Below, piece by piece: positions 34,700 through 44,720 of a stretch of DNA of 64,000 bases. A program made the position numbers and the translations under genes. The notes under the pieces were generated by a model. It did no database searches, had not been told where the DNA came from, and worked only from the letters and a program-made list of their open reading frames with translations. This DNA is from Alligator mississippiensis (Eukaryota > Chordata > Crocodylia > Alligatoridae). Position 1 is the first letter of the stretch. Each line of letters starts with the position of its first letter. The stretch is taken from positions 210,992,978-211,056,977 of the forward strand of contig NC_081828.1 of NCBI RefSeq assembly GCF_030867095.1, in the 5' to 3' direction.

Positions 34700-35590
34700 G
34701 GCGCATCTACACGTGCAATTAATGGGCCTGAATTTTTTGCACAGAAAAGTCAGGCTCATTGATGTGCTCCTGGGCACACGTCTACACATGCACCCGCATT
34801 GGCTGCATCCAGACAAGTACAGCCATGCAGTATGTGGCTCCACAGACATGTGTCCGGCACCACGTGTTTAGCTGCTCTCCACACTGCAAGGGAGCAGGTT
34901 GGGGGGGGCGGTGTTGACCCATGGATACCCAGGGGTCAAAAACACCACACACACAAAAAGTGGAGCGGCGCATGCGGGGTCAGCACATGCCACTCAAAAC
35001 CACTCAAAACCACAGGCTCCACGTGGCAGGGCCCCTATTGCTGCAGCTTCAGGAAGCCCCCAGGACCCGAGGTAAGGCTACTGGGGCAAGCCCAGTGCTG
35101 GCCCCAGCCTCCCACCCAGGGTAACCTGCTATGCACCAGATGGCACATGGCACAGGAGTTCCCTGGGGGCAACCAGTGGTACTACAAGGGGGGCCGCTGC
35201 TATTTATACCTGGGGAACCCAATGTCCATGCTCATGTGGTTGCAGCCATCGGGAGCAAATTGCACCTGACAGGAGCAGCCCAGTCCAGGGCTGCTCCTTC
35301 CCTGCTCTGCCCCTCTGCAGCAGCCAGGGGGAGCTCCAGGCACCCCCAGGTGCCATCCCTGGGGGCTGGCAGGGGGCATAGGGCTAGTCCTGATCTCCAC
35401 CAGGCAGGGAGAACTGTGCTAGCTGCAGGGGCAGCTATCTTCCCAGCCATGTGGGGACCAGGACCCATCCTGAGCCCCATGTGGTAGGGAGACAGCTGCT
35501 CCTACAGCTGGCACAGCTCCCCCCACATCGGGGCTTAGCCAGGCCCCCCTGCTACCTGGGCTGACCAGGAGCAATTTAATCCCGGTCATC
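34700..35590. mobile_element. Dispersed element, longer copy (partner at 46500-46675)
   Basis: It begins GGCGCATCTACACGTGCAAT and then AATGGGCCTGAATTTT, as does the 46500 copy. The block 35259-35389 (ATTGCACCTGACAGGAGCAG onward) is also shared. The first 100 bp can fold back on themselves. The interior is GC-rich with open frames but no recognisable protein. The right end is not fixed. Confidence 0.7.
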
Positions 35591-35722
35591 ATCTACATGT
35601 GTGCTATGGTGCATTAGCTAATGTGCTGTTTTTCTAGTACCTGTAGGTGCTGGTGCTATCAAACAAGGCATTAGACTAATTTAATACACAGTACATTCCT
35701 CACATGTGTAGACAGTGACACT
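35588..35722. repeat. Short palindromic MITE-like repeat
   Basis: TCATCTACATGTGTGCT near the left is an imperfect inverted copy of CACATGTGTAGACAGTG near the right. The interior is rich in GCATTAG and TTAATACACAG units, like the element at 17251. Confidence 0.6.
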
Positions 35723-36039
35723 TTACTGTGCATTAGATTAGTTTAAGGCACAGTAAAGTGCCTTGTGTTTAAACCTGGGGGTTCCCATAGGTTTGCTCCC
35801 AGAGGTCCCCATCATGGGTAGGACATCAAGCTAGTGGAAGTGAGGGAGAAGACACACAACATAATGAATCTGGAAGGCTATACCCTTAGGTTCCAGAGAT
35901 GTAGCACAACCTGTGTTGGGACAGACACAGCTGTTCCTAAGTTCCACAAGACAATTGCTCCTGAACTGTCCCAATCGGCTGAGTCTCCACAGAGGGTAGC
36001 CATGCTGAAAACAACCCTCTGTGGGACAGATAAATGATT

Positions 36040-36835
36040 GTAGCAGGCCCACCTTTCAGAGCTTGGGTTGAGTCCCAGGCTTGAGATCCTGCTGTTTTGA
36101 TTGGTGGAGCCCATCCACCCATCAGGAGGCATCAGGAGAAATAAAGTCATGCCCCTTTCCTGAGGGGAGGGGGAGAAGAGCTCCCCTGGACCTGATTGAA
36201 GACTGCAAACTGTCAGGTCTGGAAGACTTTGGGGCGGAGCCTGGAGCGTATAAAAGGAGCCACGTGCCCAGCGGGAGGGCTGGGGAAAGCTGGGGAGCTC
36301 TCCCCCAGTGGGCAATAGGCCCAAGGCTCCTGAAGCTGCCACTGGAGGAGCAGCCGCCTTGGGAGCGCTGCAAGACTGCTTGGGCTGTTGACAGCGCACA
36401 GGGATGGTGTAGGGCGACCTGGCCCTAGGAGTGGTGTGAGACTGCTCAGGACCATCATGGTGCATGGTTTGGTGTGTGGAGCCCAGGCTGTGGGAGCCAC
36501 AAGCAGCGGCTCGAGCCTGCAACCCCGGCAGGACCAGCAGTCATAGTGTGTGGGGCAGTGCATGGGGCAAAGGCCTTGGGGCTACAGCGAGGCGGCTCAA
36601 GCCCCATCTCCTGGCAAGTGGCCAGGTCCCACGGTGCACAGGGCGGTGCATGGGCTCGAGCCGTGGGAGCCAGGGAGCAGCGGAGGCTGCTTGGGTACAT
36701 GTATATGATATTTAGTTTTATGTTTATGTATATTATAACTTAATAAATTGTATATAGTTAATAACTTTGAGCTTGGGCTAACTCTGTAGAGGAAAGAGGG
36801 ATCTGCTCGCAATTCTGGCATCCCTCTCACAGCAC
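36040..36835 (+). mobile_element. Possible solo LTR or other promoter-bearing repeat
   Basis: GGAGCGTATAAAAGGAGCC at about 36243 is a strong TATA box, and AATAAA lies at 36743, as in the U3-R-U5 order of an LTR. Three degenerate units of about 85 bp between 36450 and 36690 share GTGCATGG and GGCTCGAGCC-like phrases. I could not identify TG...CA ends or a target duplication with confidence, so the limits are approximate and the family is unknown. No retroviral or gypsy coding sequence lies nearby. Confidence 0.4.
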
Positions 36836-37041
36836 CCCCTCCTGCCTACCCTTCCCATCCGAGTGAGAATAGGGCATACCCTTGGGTGTACCTGGGTGTA
36901 CCTTACATGATTCATGGGGAGCACTTAGGAAACCCCTACTGTAAATGCTCTTTTTAATACAAATAGAGCGCCATTTGTTCCACAGGGGAAAAGGCAAGAA
37001 ACCATGGGCTGAAATGGCAACAAGGACGACTTAGGTTAGCT

Positions 37042-37285
37042 CAGGGGTGGCCAACCTGTGGCACAGGCAGCCCACGTGTGACATGCAGCAGATCAGGGAG
37101 CAGGTAGCAGCATAAAGGCACCAGGGCAGGAAGCCCAAACCAGAGTAACTGATCTGTCAGGGAGCACAGGCCAGGAAGCAGAAAGCAGAACAGCAGATCA
37201 GGGAGGGGTAGGAGATCAGAGTGGCACTTGCAGAGGTGGCGGGGCTAATTCATGGCACCCTTGCCAAAAAGGTTTGCTCCCACTG
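37042..37285. mobile_element. Non-autonomous hAT element, 244 bp
   Basis: The left end CAGGGGTGGCCAACCTG and right end GGTTTGCTCCCACTG are decayed inverted repeats. The flanks GGTTAGCT (37034-37041) and GGTTAAGCT (37286-37294) differ by one inserted A. The interior repeats CAGATCAGGGAG twice. Confidence 0.75.
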
Positions 37286-37334
37286 GGTTAAGCTATTAGA
37301 AACAGCCTGTAAACTGTAAGGGTGGTTAATCATT

Positions 37335-37505
37335 GGGACAGATTTCTGAGTGATCTTGTGGAGTCCCCAGCACTGGAAGATTTTAAGATCAGGTGAGACA
37401 AACGCCTGGCTGGCACGGTTTAGGCAGGGATCACCCTCTTGCGTGAGCAGGAGGTTGGATTTAGTGACTTCCCGAGGTCACTTCTAGCCCTATGACTCCA
37501 TGAAC
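37335..37505 (+). mobile_element. CR1 3' fragment
   Basis: GATCTTGTGGAGTCCCCAGC, GGAAGATTTTAAGATCAGG, then CAGGAGGTTGGATTTAGTG and CTTCTAGCCCTATGACTC are the end of the CR1 coding region and 3' UTR. Confidence 0.9.
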
Positions 37506-38985
37506 ATTTCAAGCTTTCATTAATCGATGGCTACTAAGTAGAGAAGTGGGATGGGGCTTGTCTGTGGGGCAGTGCAAAGCCTCACAGTCCACCCAGCCCT
37601 TCCTGCGTTACCGGATGCAAATTATAACCCTCCCCACCACACATTGGCTCTGGCCTTCTGGGAGATAAATGAAATGGGGGTAGAGCCACAATATTTTAGG
37701 GGAATGGTCCTAATGTTTCAATTTACACTAGTGTAAATTAGCAGTAAGTTTGCATACCCATTCATGTGAGACTATTCCTTGGCCCTGCAGAGGTTCTGGT
37801 CAGTGGGTACTTGGCATCGATGGGGCAAACTCCAAACTATCCGGATGCTCAACCAAACCAAGATTCATGGGACTATAGAAGTGGGAAAAGTTCTTGGCTG
37901 GGCCAGAAGTATAAAAGAAAATCCCTTGGGGACTGTATGGCCCTTGGCCTGCCAAGATAATCATTATTAAGGTTGCCATGATGCCTAGGAGAGCAAGTGG
38001 ACTAGGACATTGTTGTGCTATGTGGTGGGCAAACCCACAACAGAAAGATAGCCTCTGGCCCAAAGTGCTTACCATTGAAGTATTTTTGGTAGAAAGCAAG
38101 AAATAACAACGGGTGCTCAAAAAACTATAATTGTTTGGCAGGCAGGGAGAAGACGCCGCTGCAGGAACCACCCAGCTTTCCTTTTGTACAGAGGTGGGAT
38201 GGAGCTGTGCCATGTGTGAAATGGGAAATTTCATTCTTGCAACTAGCAGCATCTGACATGTGAGACTGAGATCCCTGGGGGGGCGAGGGGGTGACGTGCA
38301 TAGGAGAGTGGGGACAAAGCTGACGGCTGGAACCGTGGGCTTGCATCCTACAATAACCAGAGTGGCTGGAATGGCTACTTACCCCAAATTGGAGCCATTT
38401 TCTTTTGAAACTGGAGCAAAGCAGAAACCTGCTTGGTTTGGAAGAGCTTTCCATTTTCCTGCAAACATCCCACACGCCTCTCTGTGCTTTACAATCCCTC
38501 AAGGGCTGTAGGTCCATTAGCTCTCTCAACCTCACACTATCCACACAAAGCAGGCAAGTACTTTCACCAGCCAGGTATCTGCAGGAGGGAGCATGATTTC
38601 TTCTCCATGCATCCAGCTCCAGCCCCTTAAATGAACGTAAGCATCCCAGGTAGATGGAATTCACAGCATTTTAATGTGCTCAGTGTTCTCCAACTTCACC
38701 CGAAGCATGTCAAGTCAATCAACATTGACACAGAGCTTCATCTCAGAATAGAAACAACTATACAATGGTGTTGCCTCCAATAACATCAGGACTCAAAAGT
38801 CCCCCTCTGGGCCAATATAACTTTGTTCACTGCTGAGGAGATGCCAGTTTGAAGAGAGGACTGTGAGCTTAGACACCAAATGTAGTCCTCATCCTGAGCA
38901 GCTTCCATCCCTAAATGCCTGCAAAGTTATACTGATGCAACTCGGAAAAAACCAGATGACCGCAGCGCTGACCATGTTCTTGTGT
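37506..38985. other. Unique sequence downstream of CRHR2, no gene recognised
   Basis: Open frames of 60-180 codons occur on both strands without domains or splice support. Confidence 0.35.
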
Positions 38986-38989
38986 AGAA

Positions 38990-39060
38990 GGCAAAGAGAG
39001 AGAACTCTTTGGAGCAGACCTCTGGAGGTCCCTTCCAGCCCTACTTTTCTATGAAAAGCT
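38990..39060 (+). mobile_element. CR1 3' end remnant
   Basis: GGAGCAGACCTCTGGAGGTC and CCCTTCCAGCCCTACTTTTC followed by TATGAA is a CR1 3' tail. It lies just downstream of the CRHR2 polyadenylation site. Confidence 0.8.
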
Positions 39061-39377
39061 ATTTTGTAACCTGTTTTCCTCTGTTGCTGTAACAGAGCCC
39101 GGATGGAAGGACCGATGCAGAGAAACAGGGCTGCTCTGTAAGGGGCACTGCTCACTAGGAACCTGGTATAATAAGGATGGAGGCATTTCCTCTGCCATTA
39201 AGAGCCCTTTCCTGCAATTCATCTTCAAGTAGGTTTTTCCCATTTTGTCACTGTTGAAGATGGGTTATATTTTTGCCTGCCTTTTTTTGTGCTTCTAAAA
39301 CCCTCTCAACTTCACCAACGGCCAGAACCCATTTCCTCATCTTTCCCCTGGGAAAAAGACCTCTTGTTCAATAGAAA

Positions 39378-40401
39378 CCAACCCAGAATAGTGTTTATTA
39401 TTGAAAATATACAATATTTCTGAACATCACATAAAAAGCCTAACTAGATGCACCTGTTCTAGTTCAAAATGATGAATAGATATTCTTTGTGCAGCATTGA
39501 GCACTATCCTCGTAACTCAAAACCCATCATCGCCTTTTTTTACAGAGCTTCCCTTTTTGAATCAAAAAACCAAGCAACACAATTGAGAAAATCCTCAGGG
39601 TGTCCCTTTGCCCTCCCCTACCTTCCCCCAGGTAAAAGCAAATAAAGACGTCCAAAGGCTATTTTACATAATGTCGAAACTATCGGGCTAAAGCGGAGAT
39701 GAGTGAGAATAATTTATAGAGAGATCTAGAGATATTACAGAGTTTGAAGGTTTCAAAACCTTTTCTGTCCGTAGGGCTGGCTTCGGACCAGACAAAGAGC
39801 CCACTGATTTCCATACGGGCCAATGCCCTTCTATCGGGGCAGACATGGAGAAGGTGTCCAAGTTCTGATTCTCCACAACACCTTCAACATCGTCTTCCAT
39901 TTACTGCCTCGTGCACTTGAAGGCCAGCTCTGCAGAGGAGAAACTTTTCCCAAGAGCAAAGGAGGAGGTGGACAGGCTGCCGAGCAAAGTGGCTGGAACT
40001 GTTGGGCATGGAAAGATGCAACAAGGTGGGCGGTTCTTTAGAAAGTCTTTGGAGCCACCCTAGTTCAAGGGGAAAAAAAACAACCCGTGAAAAACCCAAT
40101 TTTCCTTCCATCCGGCTGTCTTATTCTTCATGGCTACAGGCTGAAAATCTCTTCATTGAGCAAACAGTTTTGACTCCTGTTCTTCTTTCTACTTTGCTCC
40201 CTGCCCTCCCCACACCCCCCCCACTGTCCTCTCCTATGTTATATATTTGGCTGGTTGCCTTAAAGCAGCATCGGGCATAAATGGATGAATGTCCACAAAG
40301 ACACAAGGGGGTCACCTCACTGCCGAAAGAGCACGGTGCAAAGAAAAAGGAAGAGGGAAGGGGAAGAGAAAGGAAGAGAAGGCCTCTGGGCTTCTGTGCC
40401 A
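39378..40401 (-). other. CRHR2: 3' UTR of CRHR2
   Basis: The roughly 1 kb downstream of the CRHR2 stop codon on the minus strand contains no transposon I can recognise and ends at a well-formed polyadenylation region. The left boundary is inferred from the signal at 39394-39399 plus the usual 10-25 nt to cleavage. It holds a C-rich run (G-rich in the transcript) near 40213-40221. Confidence 0.75.
39394..39399 (-). terminator. CRHR2: Polyadenylation signal AATAAA of CRHR2
   Basis: On the minus strand the sequence reads TTTTCAATAATAAACACTA, with a canonical hexamer. UGUA-type upstream elements lie just before it (TTGTATATTTTC) and a GT-rich GGGTTGG stretch follows, which is the normal layout of a vertebrate cleavage site. 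It is the best hexamer downstream of the stop codon. Confidence 0.75.
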
Positions 40402-40542
40402 TCAAACGGCCGCAGTCTGTTTGATGCTGTGGAAGCTGATCCTCGTTGGGGAGGTGGGAATAGACATGGCCCGGGCCACACGGACGCGGAGGGAATGGTG
40501 GTCCTGCCAGCGATGCCATCTTTTCCTTGCGGCTGAGCGGAC
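40402..40542 (-). CDS. CRHR2: Terminal coding exon of corticotropin-releasing hormone receptor 2 (partial, C-terminal 46 residues)
   Basis: Read on the minus strand, this 141-nt exon gives 46 codons and a TGA stop. It begins [20 protein letters not shown] and ends [16 protein letters not shown]2 is a class B G-protein-coupled receptor of the plasma membrane that binds urocortins and CRF-family peptides and signals mainly through Gs and cAMP. This exon is the cytoplasmic tail after transmembrane helix 7 and helix 8, including the SIPTSPTR block shared with CRHR1. The residues [14 protein letters not shown] and TAAV match CRHR2; CRHR1 has DKHSIR, VSFHSIKQ and STAV. The exon opens in phase 0 right after a consensus acceptor, as expected for the family's last exon, whose predecessor ends in ...NGE. 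The last four residues, TAAV, have Ala at the -2 position, so they lack the Ser/Thr of a classical PDZ ligand. There is no frameshift or stop. Upstream exons were not found in the window. Confidence 0.95.
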   Translation of the reverse strand, partial: VRSAARKRWHRWQDHHSLRVRVARAMSIPTSPTRISFHSIKQTAAV

Positions 40543-40569
40543 CTAATGGGAGAGAGAGGAAAGGACGTG
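40543..40569 (-). promoter_or_regulatory. CRHR2: 3' splice acceptor of the CRHR2 last exon
   Basis: The minus strand reads CCTTTCCTCTCTCTCCCATTAG immediately before the exon when taken in two parts: a pyrimidine tract of about 16 nt followed by CATTAG. The AG abuts the Val codon exactly where the family's last exon starts. This fixes the exon boundary and argues against a processed retrocopy. Confidence 0.92.
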
Positions 40570-40699
40570 AATACATGGACAGAGGTGGTCTCCCCCAGTC
40601 AAAGAAACACTCGCTAGGAAGCCAACCCATATCTCCTTTACCATTTTCTGGGGCTTTACAGTCTATCTTAGGTGCTTCTACAGCACCTACCTCCATAGG

Positions 40700-40800
40700 C
40701 ACTGAGTGCATGTAATGCATTTATCATCACAATGCCCCTGCGAAGCAGTGGAGTGCTATTCCCATTTTATAGAGGGGGAGATGAGGCATGGCTGACTAAC
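40700..40800 (+). repeat. MIR-like SINE fragment in the CRHR2 intron
   Basis: ATCATCACAATGCCCCTGCG, then TGCTATTCCCATTTTATAG and GGGGGAGATGAGGCATGGCT match the MIR order of ..CACAACCCTGTGAGG..ATTATCCCCATTTTACAG..GAGGCA. Confidence 0.72.
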
Positions 40801-40979
40801 CTAGGATCGAAATTGTAGCAGCCACAAACTTCCATGAAGAATAAGCACTGCAGTATGGACCTGGAGTCCAGGCCAGCTTGCACAGCTCCTATGGCTCCCC
40901 CTTGCTTGTTCTGCCAATTAGTCTCATCTTCTCAGCTTCCCAGGGGCCCAGCATTATGGGAGAGTAGAGGGTACCCCCA

Positions 40980-41135
40980 GCCCAGCCTAGTCCCTAGTCT
41001 GATGGTAAGTGCACTCTAGTGGGTGGTGGAAGATGTGGGTTTGAATCCCGAAAAGGCTCTTGAAGCCAGCTCCTCCCACTTCTTGGAGGAGTGCTTTAAC
41101 CACTAGGTTTTGGTGCACCTTGAATGTCTGTGTCT
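40980..41135. repeat. tRNA-derived SINE-like repeat
   Basis: It contains a B-box-like GGGTTTGAATCCCG and the phrase TCCTCCCACTTCTTGGAGG before TGCTTTAACCACTAGG. Similar phrases recur near 59.2-61.3 kb. Confidence 0.5.
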
Positions 41136-42359
41136 TAAAAGAAACAGAGGGAGCCAGTCTCCTGGATGCAAAGGGCCAACTGATGTGTCTATGCCTATGG
41201 GTGGGTCCCCAGCCCTGACCCCAGCCTCCTGGAGACCCTCACACTTGTAGACAGACATCTCACTGCTACACAAGTCCCAAGAACAGGCAGGATTTCTGCT
41301 TTTCCTATTGACAGACTTGGGGATCTGCCATCTTACAGTGCTGATTCCCACTCCTAGTCACCTAAGGGTCTCCATTTAAAGACTGAAATCTCCAGCACCT
41401 AACCAAGCCTTGCACTTTCTATGCACAGAGCTGGGTAGCACCAAACGTGCACCTGTGTGCATGCTCAGCAGTCCCATGCCTGAGTCCTTTTTTTGGAGCG
41501 AGGCCTTAATCTTGCCATGCTTCAATGCTGACACACGGGGGGGATAACACCCTCATATATCCCCCCACGTTGTCCATCTTCTGGGTTTAGACTGCAAGTG
41601 TGTCAGGCCAGGGACCATCTCTTATTATATATATGCCTTGTGTCTGCTCCCATTTGAAGCCCCTGGTGATACTCTAATAGTACTATATTTTCTCGCATAC
41701 CCCATGGCCCCAAACAGGACACATCCTTTGTTTTTGGAAGGCAAAATGCAGAAGAAATGATTTTCCCAGGCTTCCCAGGCTGGCTTTTTCATGGAGAGGC
41801 TGTGCTGCCCAATGCCTGCCAGCTTCTCTTTCAGCCAGCAAAGAAGAGGAGCCTGCCGGACCCACAACTGTCCATCATTAACCCTTTCACAGCCACTTTC
41901 CAATAGGCAGCAGATTTTGGCTGCTCAGACGGCTCACAGAGAAGCTGGCAGCCCTCTTGCAGCACCGCGTCTTCACACGCCTACTCCATCATGCTCCTAT
42001 TCCAGTGAGGAAAGCTGGCTTCCTCGCATTAGACATGCACCTCAATTTTAGAGAGCTGTTTTTTGGGGGAAAGGCATGTGTGATATGGTAATACCTACAA
42101 AAACACTGCCAGCCGGATGAAGATACTGCAGGTCAACAGTCTCCCTTTAAATTACTGCACACCAAACAAAACTCATGTGCCTTCTTACTGAGACGCTATC
42201 CCCATTCAGTGTTTGTCCAGCTCTATTGGCACGCTCCCATTGACAAACATGGAAGGATCCCTTTCTCAATAGGAAATGAAATCATTCACAGGCTCCTATT
42301 AGCAAAGTGAAGGCCGGGAGGGGACCCAGAAAAACATCAGCAAGGAGAGACAGGAGCTA

Positions 42360-42590
42360 TTTATGCTAAAGGGTATAGCTAGCACCATAGGAAATAGGTC
42401 TGAACTGGCTGGGAATAAATTTAGGCTGGAAATCAGGAGGAGGTTTCTAATTGCCAGGAGAGAGAGGATCTGGAAGTGCCAACCAACAGAAGGAACAGGA
42501 GAAAAACACCTAACTGCTTTAACATGGTTTTGGATCCATTTTAGAAAGGATTTAGGAACCAGCTCCTTGAGAGATTCGGTGAATGGCAAG
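42360..42590 (+). mobile_element. Old CR1-like fragment
   Basis: The plus strand translates as ELAGNKFRLEIRRRFLIARR followed by ERIWKCQP, which aligns with the CR1 C-terminus (..FRLDIRKNFFTERV..IWNQLP). It is strongly diverged. Confidence 0.75.
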
Positions 42591-43765
42591 TCCCGCCTGC
42601 CCCTATGCTCCCAGGTCAGACGCTGAGAGTAATGCTGAGCGACTATCTGATCCATCCATTCTTTTTAGAAAATATGACTTATATGCAAAGAAGTCACTGG
42701 CCTCCAGGAGCGTCAGAAATGCAGCTGCTTTTCTGTGCTCCCAAGACAGCAGTGAAACACCACGTTCACAGCGTTGTTTGCCCCGTGTATTTGGAGAGGT
42801 GAAGGATCCTGCCCTGCCTTCTGTGTCAGGTGATCAAATTATATTTGCATGAATGTGACCAAGGCTGTGGGTCACACATGGATTCAAGGGGGTCAGGCTC
42901 GAATTATCCTGAGCTTAATGTGGGTTTTCCCTTGGCCTCTATCTGCGGGAAATAGCACACCTCGCCTTGCATGTTGTACTCTCACACGTGGACATCTTTC
43001 ACTAAATGCTGAGGTTGTGCTAATACGATCTCTTTGTCTCTGAGTAAATTCACTGCTGTGCAAGGGCCAGCGCAAGGTCTGTGTACCGTGTAAGTCCCAA
43101 AGAAACTCTCCAAGTGGATGAATGTCATCCTCCACGCGCATGTACAGCAGGTGGCTCTTGTGGATGTACAGTGTAGCCTTGAAAATTATCTTGAAGAGAG
43201 CTTGACAGGGCTAATATAACTAATGCCTCCGCGTAGCTCTGCTAGCTGAACTCTGCTGGGGCATGGAGATGATGAGTTATTTAATGGCCCCTGTATGTTT
43301 CTGAGCAATTTGTTTCCACCAGATACTTACTCGGATAATGAAGCCAGATTAGATTTATCATTTGAGCTTCAAGCCAATCAAGTCAAATAGAGTGACCTGG
43401 AGATAAAGATGGGAATCTAAGCAAGCAGTCATTTGCATGCTGCTACCATGCTGTTCTTTGCCGTAGATGTTTGAGAGAGGATAAACTAGGTAATATGAGA
43501 GTTGACTCCTTTTACGCTTTATATGCGAGGCTGTCAGGATGGGCCGTGCATAGGAAAATATGCCGCACGCTTACAGAAGTCAGCAGACACAAATTTGTTA
43601 GAGATAAACTCAATCTGACAATACTTGTGATGTGTCAAAAGCCCAACCAGAAAAGTATCAATTACAATTTCTCTCTCATCATGAATTGAAACTCTGGCAA
43701 GATCTCAGCTAAAGCTGAAATCCTATCAAGGGTATTTCAGGGGGAAAAACAGCCAGAATTGGTAC

Positions 43766-43959
43766 AGCAACATAAAAACTAACATACTTCATGGTCTGCC
43801 AGCAATAGAAAACAATTAAACAAATTAGCAACAGCTCTGAGAACCAGCTTGAAAACTGTTAATCACTTTACAACAGATACATTGCCTGCCTATTAAGTAT
43901 GTATAGAGTCAGTGATATCCTAGCAACAGCATTAGTGTATCGATCATCTCATAGCAACA
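43766..43959. promoter_or_regulatory. Cluster of four AGCAACA motifs (RFX half-site-like)
   Basis: AGCAACA occurs at 43766, 43827, 43922 and 43953, two of them as TAGCAACA after CC or CA. The motif resembles RFX half-sites. Function is speculative and the surroundings are AT-rich unique intron sequence. Confidence 0.2.
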
Positions 43960-44491
43960 ACACTTGCCCATAATAGCATCTGGATGCATACAGACATCAT
44001 TATCAGTGATTAGGGCACACACAAGCAGCCCGAGGGACAGAAGTGATCACCTTTGTCTCTATAAACACCAGATCACTTGAGATAACAGAGGACATTGGTG
44101 TTTTTGGAGCAGACACTTATAAGTTAAGTTCCCTATACCGCTTGTCTTTGGTCACAAGATTACTCATTTGATTGTTCCTTCTCTTTGCAAATTCCTTGTG
44201 AATTATCACGATCTTCCTGCATTTCTTTGTTACTTGAAACTGCTGAGGGAATAATACTTATCAGCATATTCAGGTTGGTAAGTATTAGAAGTCATGAGTT
44301 GTTCATACTGAGCGCTCCTTCAGATATTCAACAGGTAGGATTTGGCCGGCGTGACTGGTCATGGAAGTGGTCTGGTTACACTTTCTGTATTATGATTCAA
44401 TGACCTAATCAAGGAATTGTCACCTTTTTGCCCATGTCCTAAGTAGAAAGACTCTCGTGGGTATCTCACCTCCCATATTTACCATATCGAC

Positions 44492-44720
44492 CAGGGGTAG
44501 GCAACCCCTGGCGCAGGTGCAAGAGTGTGATACTCAAAGGCACTTTGCTTGGCACGCGTGCCTCTGTGTGGATGGCGGGGAAGGGGCTGGGGCTACATGG
44601 CCACAACAAGGATCAGGCCCCTGGTGGCTCCCCCGCCATCCACCCTTGGCATGCCAGCATCTTACAAGTTGAAGTGGCAGGTGTTTTTTGCACTCTGCCC
44701 CAAAACATGGCCTACACCTG
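44492..44720. mobile_element. Non-autonomous hAT element, 229 bp
   Basis: It has left end CAGGGGTAGGCAACCCC and right end ATGGCCTACACCTG. The flanks ATATCGAC (44484-44491) and ATACAGAC (44721-44728) match at six of eight. It is the best homologue of element A at 1935-2148 in this window. Confidence 0.82.

Noticed and set aside
35878..36522. 214-codon minus-strand open frame
   Set aside because: It overlaps the LTR-like GC-rich block, shows no domain and has no splice support.
1..39380. Exons of the neighbour expected left of CRHR2 (GARS1)
   Set aside because: I looked for the conserved GARS1 C-terminal peptides on the plus strand and saw none; the gene is probably beyond the left edge.
40121..40720. 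199-codon minus-strand open frame starting MHYMHSV and overlapping the CRHR2 exon
   Set aside because: It is in a different frame from the conserved CRHR2 tail, runs across the splice acceptor into the intron and has no known domain.
42893..43141. Minus-strand frame with LLYMRVEDDIHPLGEFLW-like peptide
   Set aside because: It looked exon-like at first, but no family, acceptor or donor could be recognised and it is not part of CRHR2.
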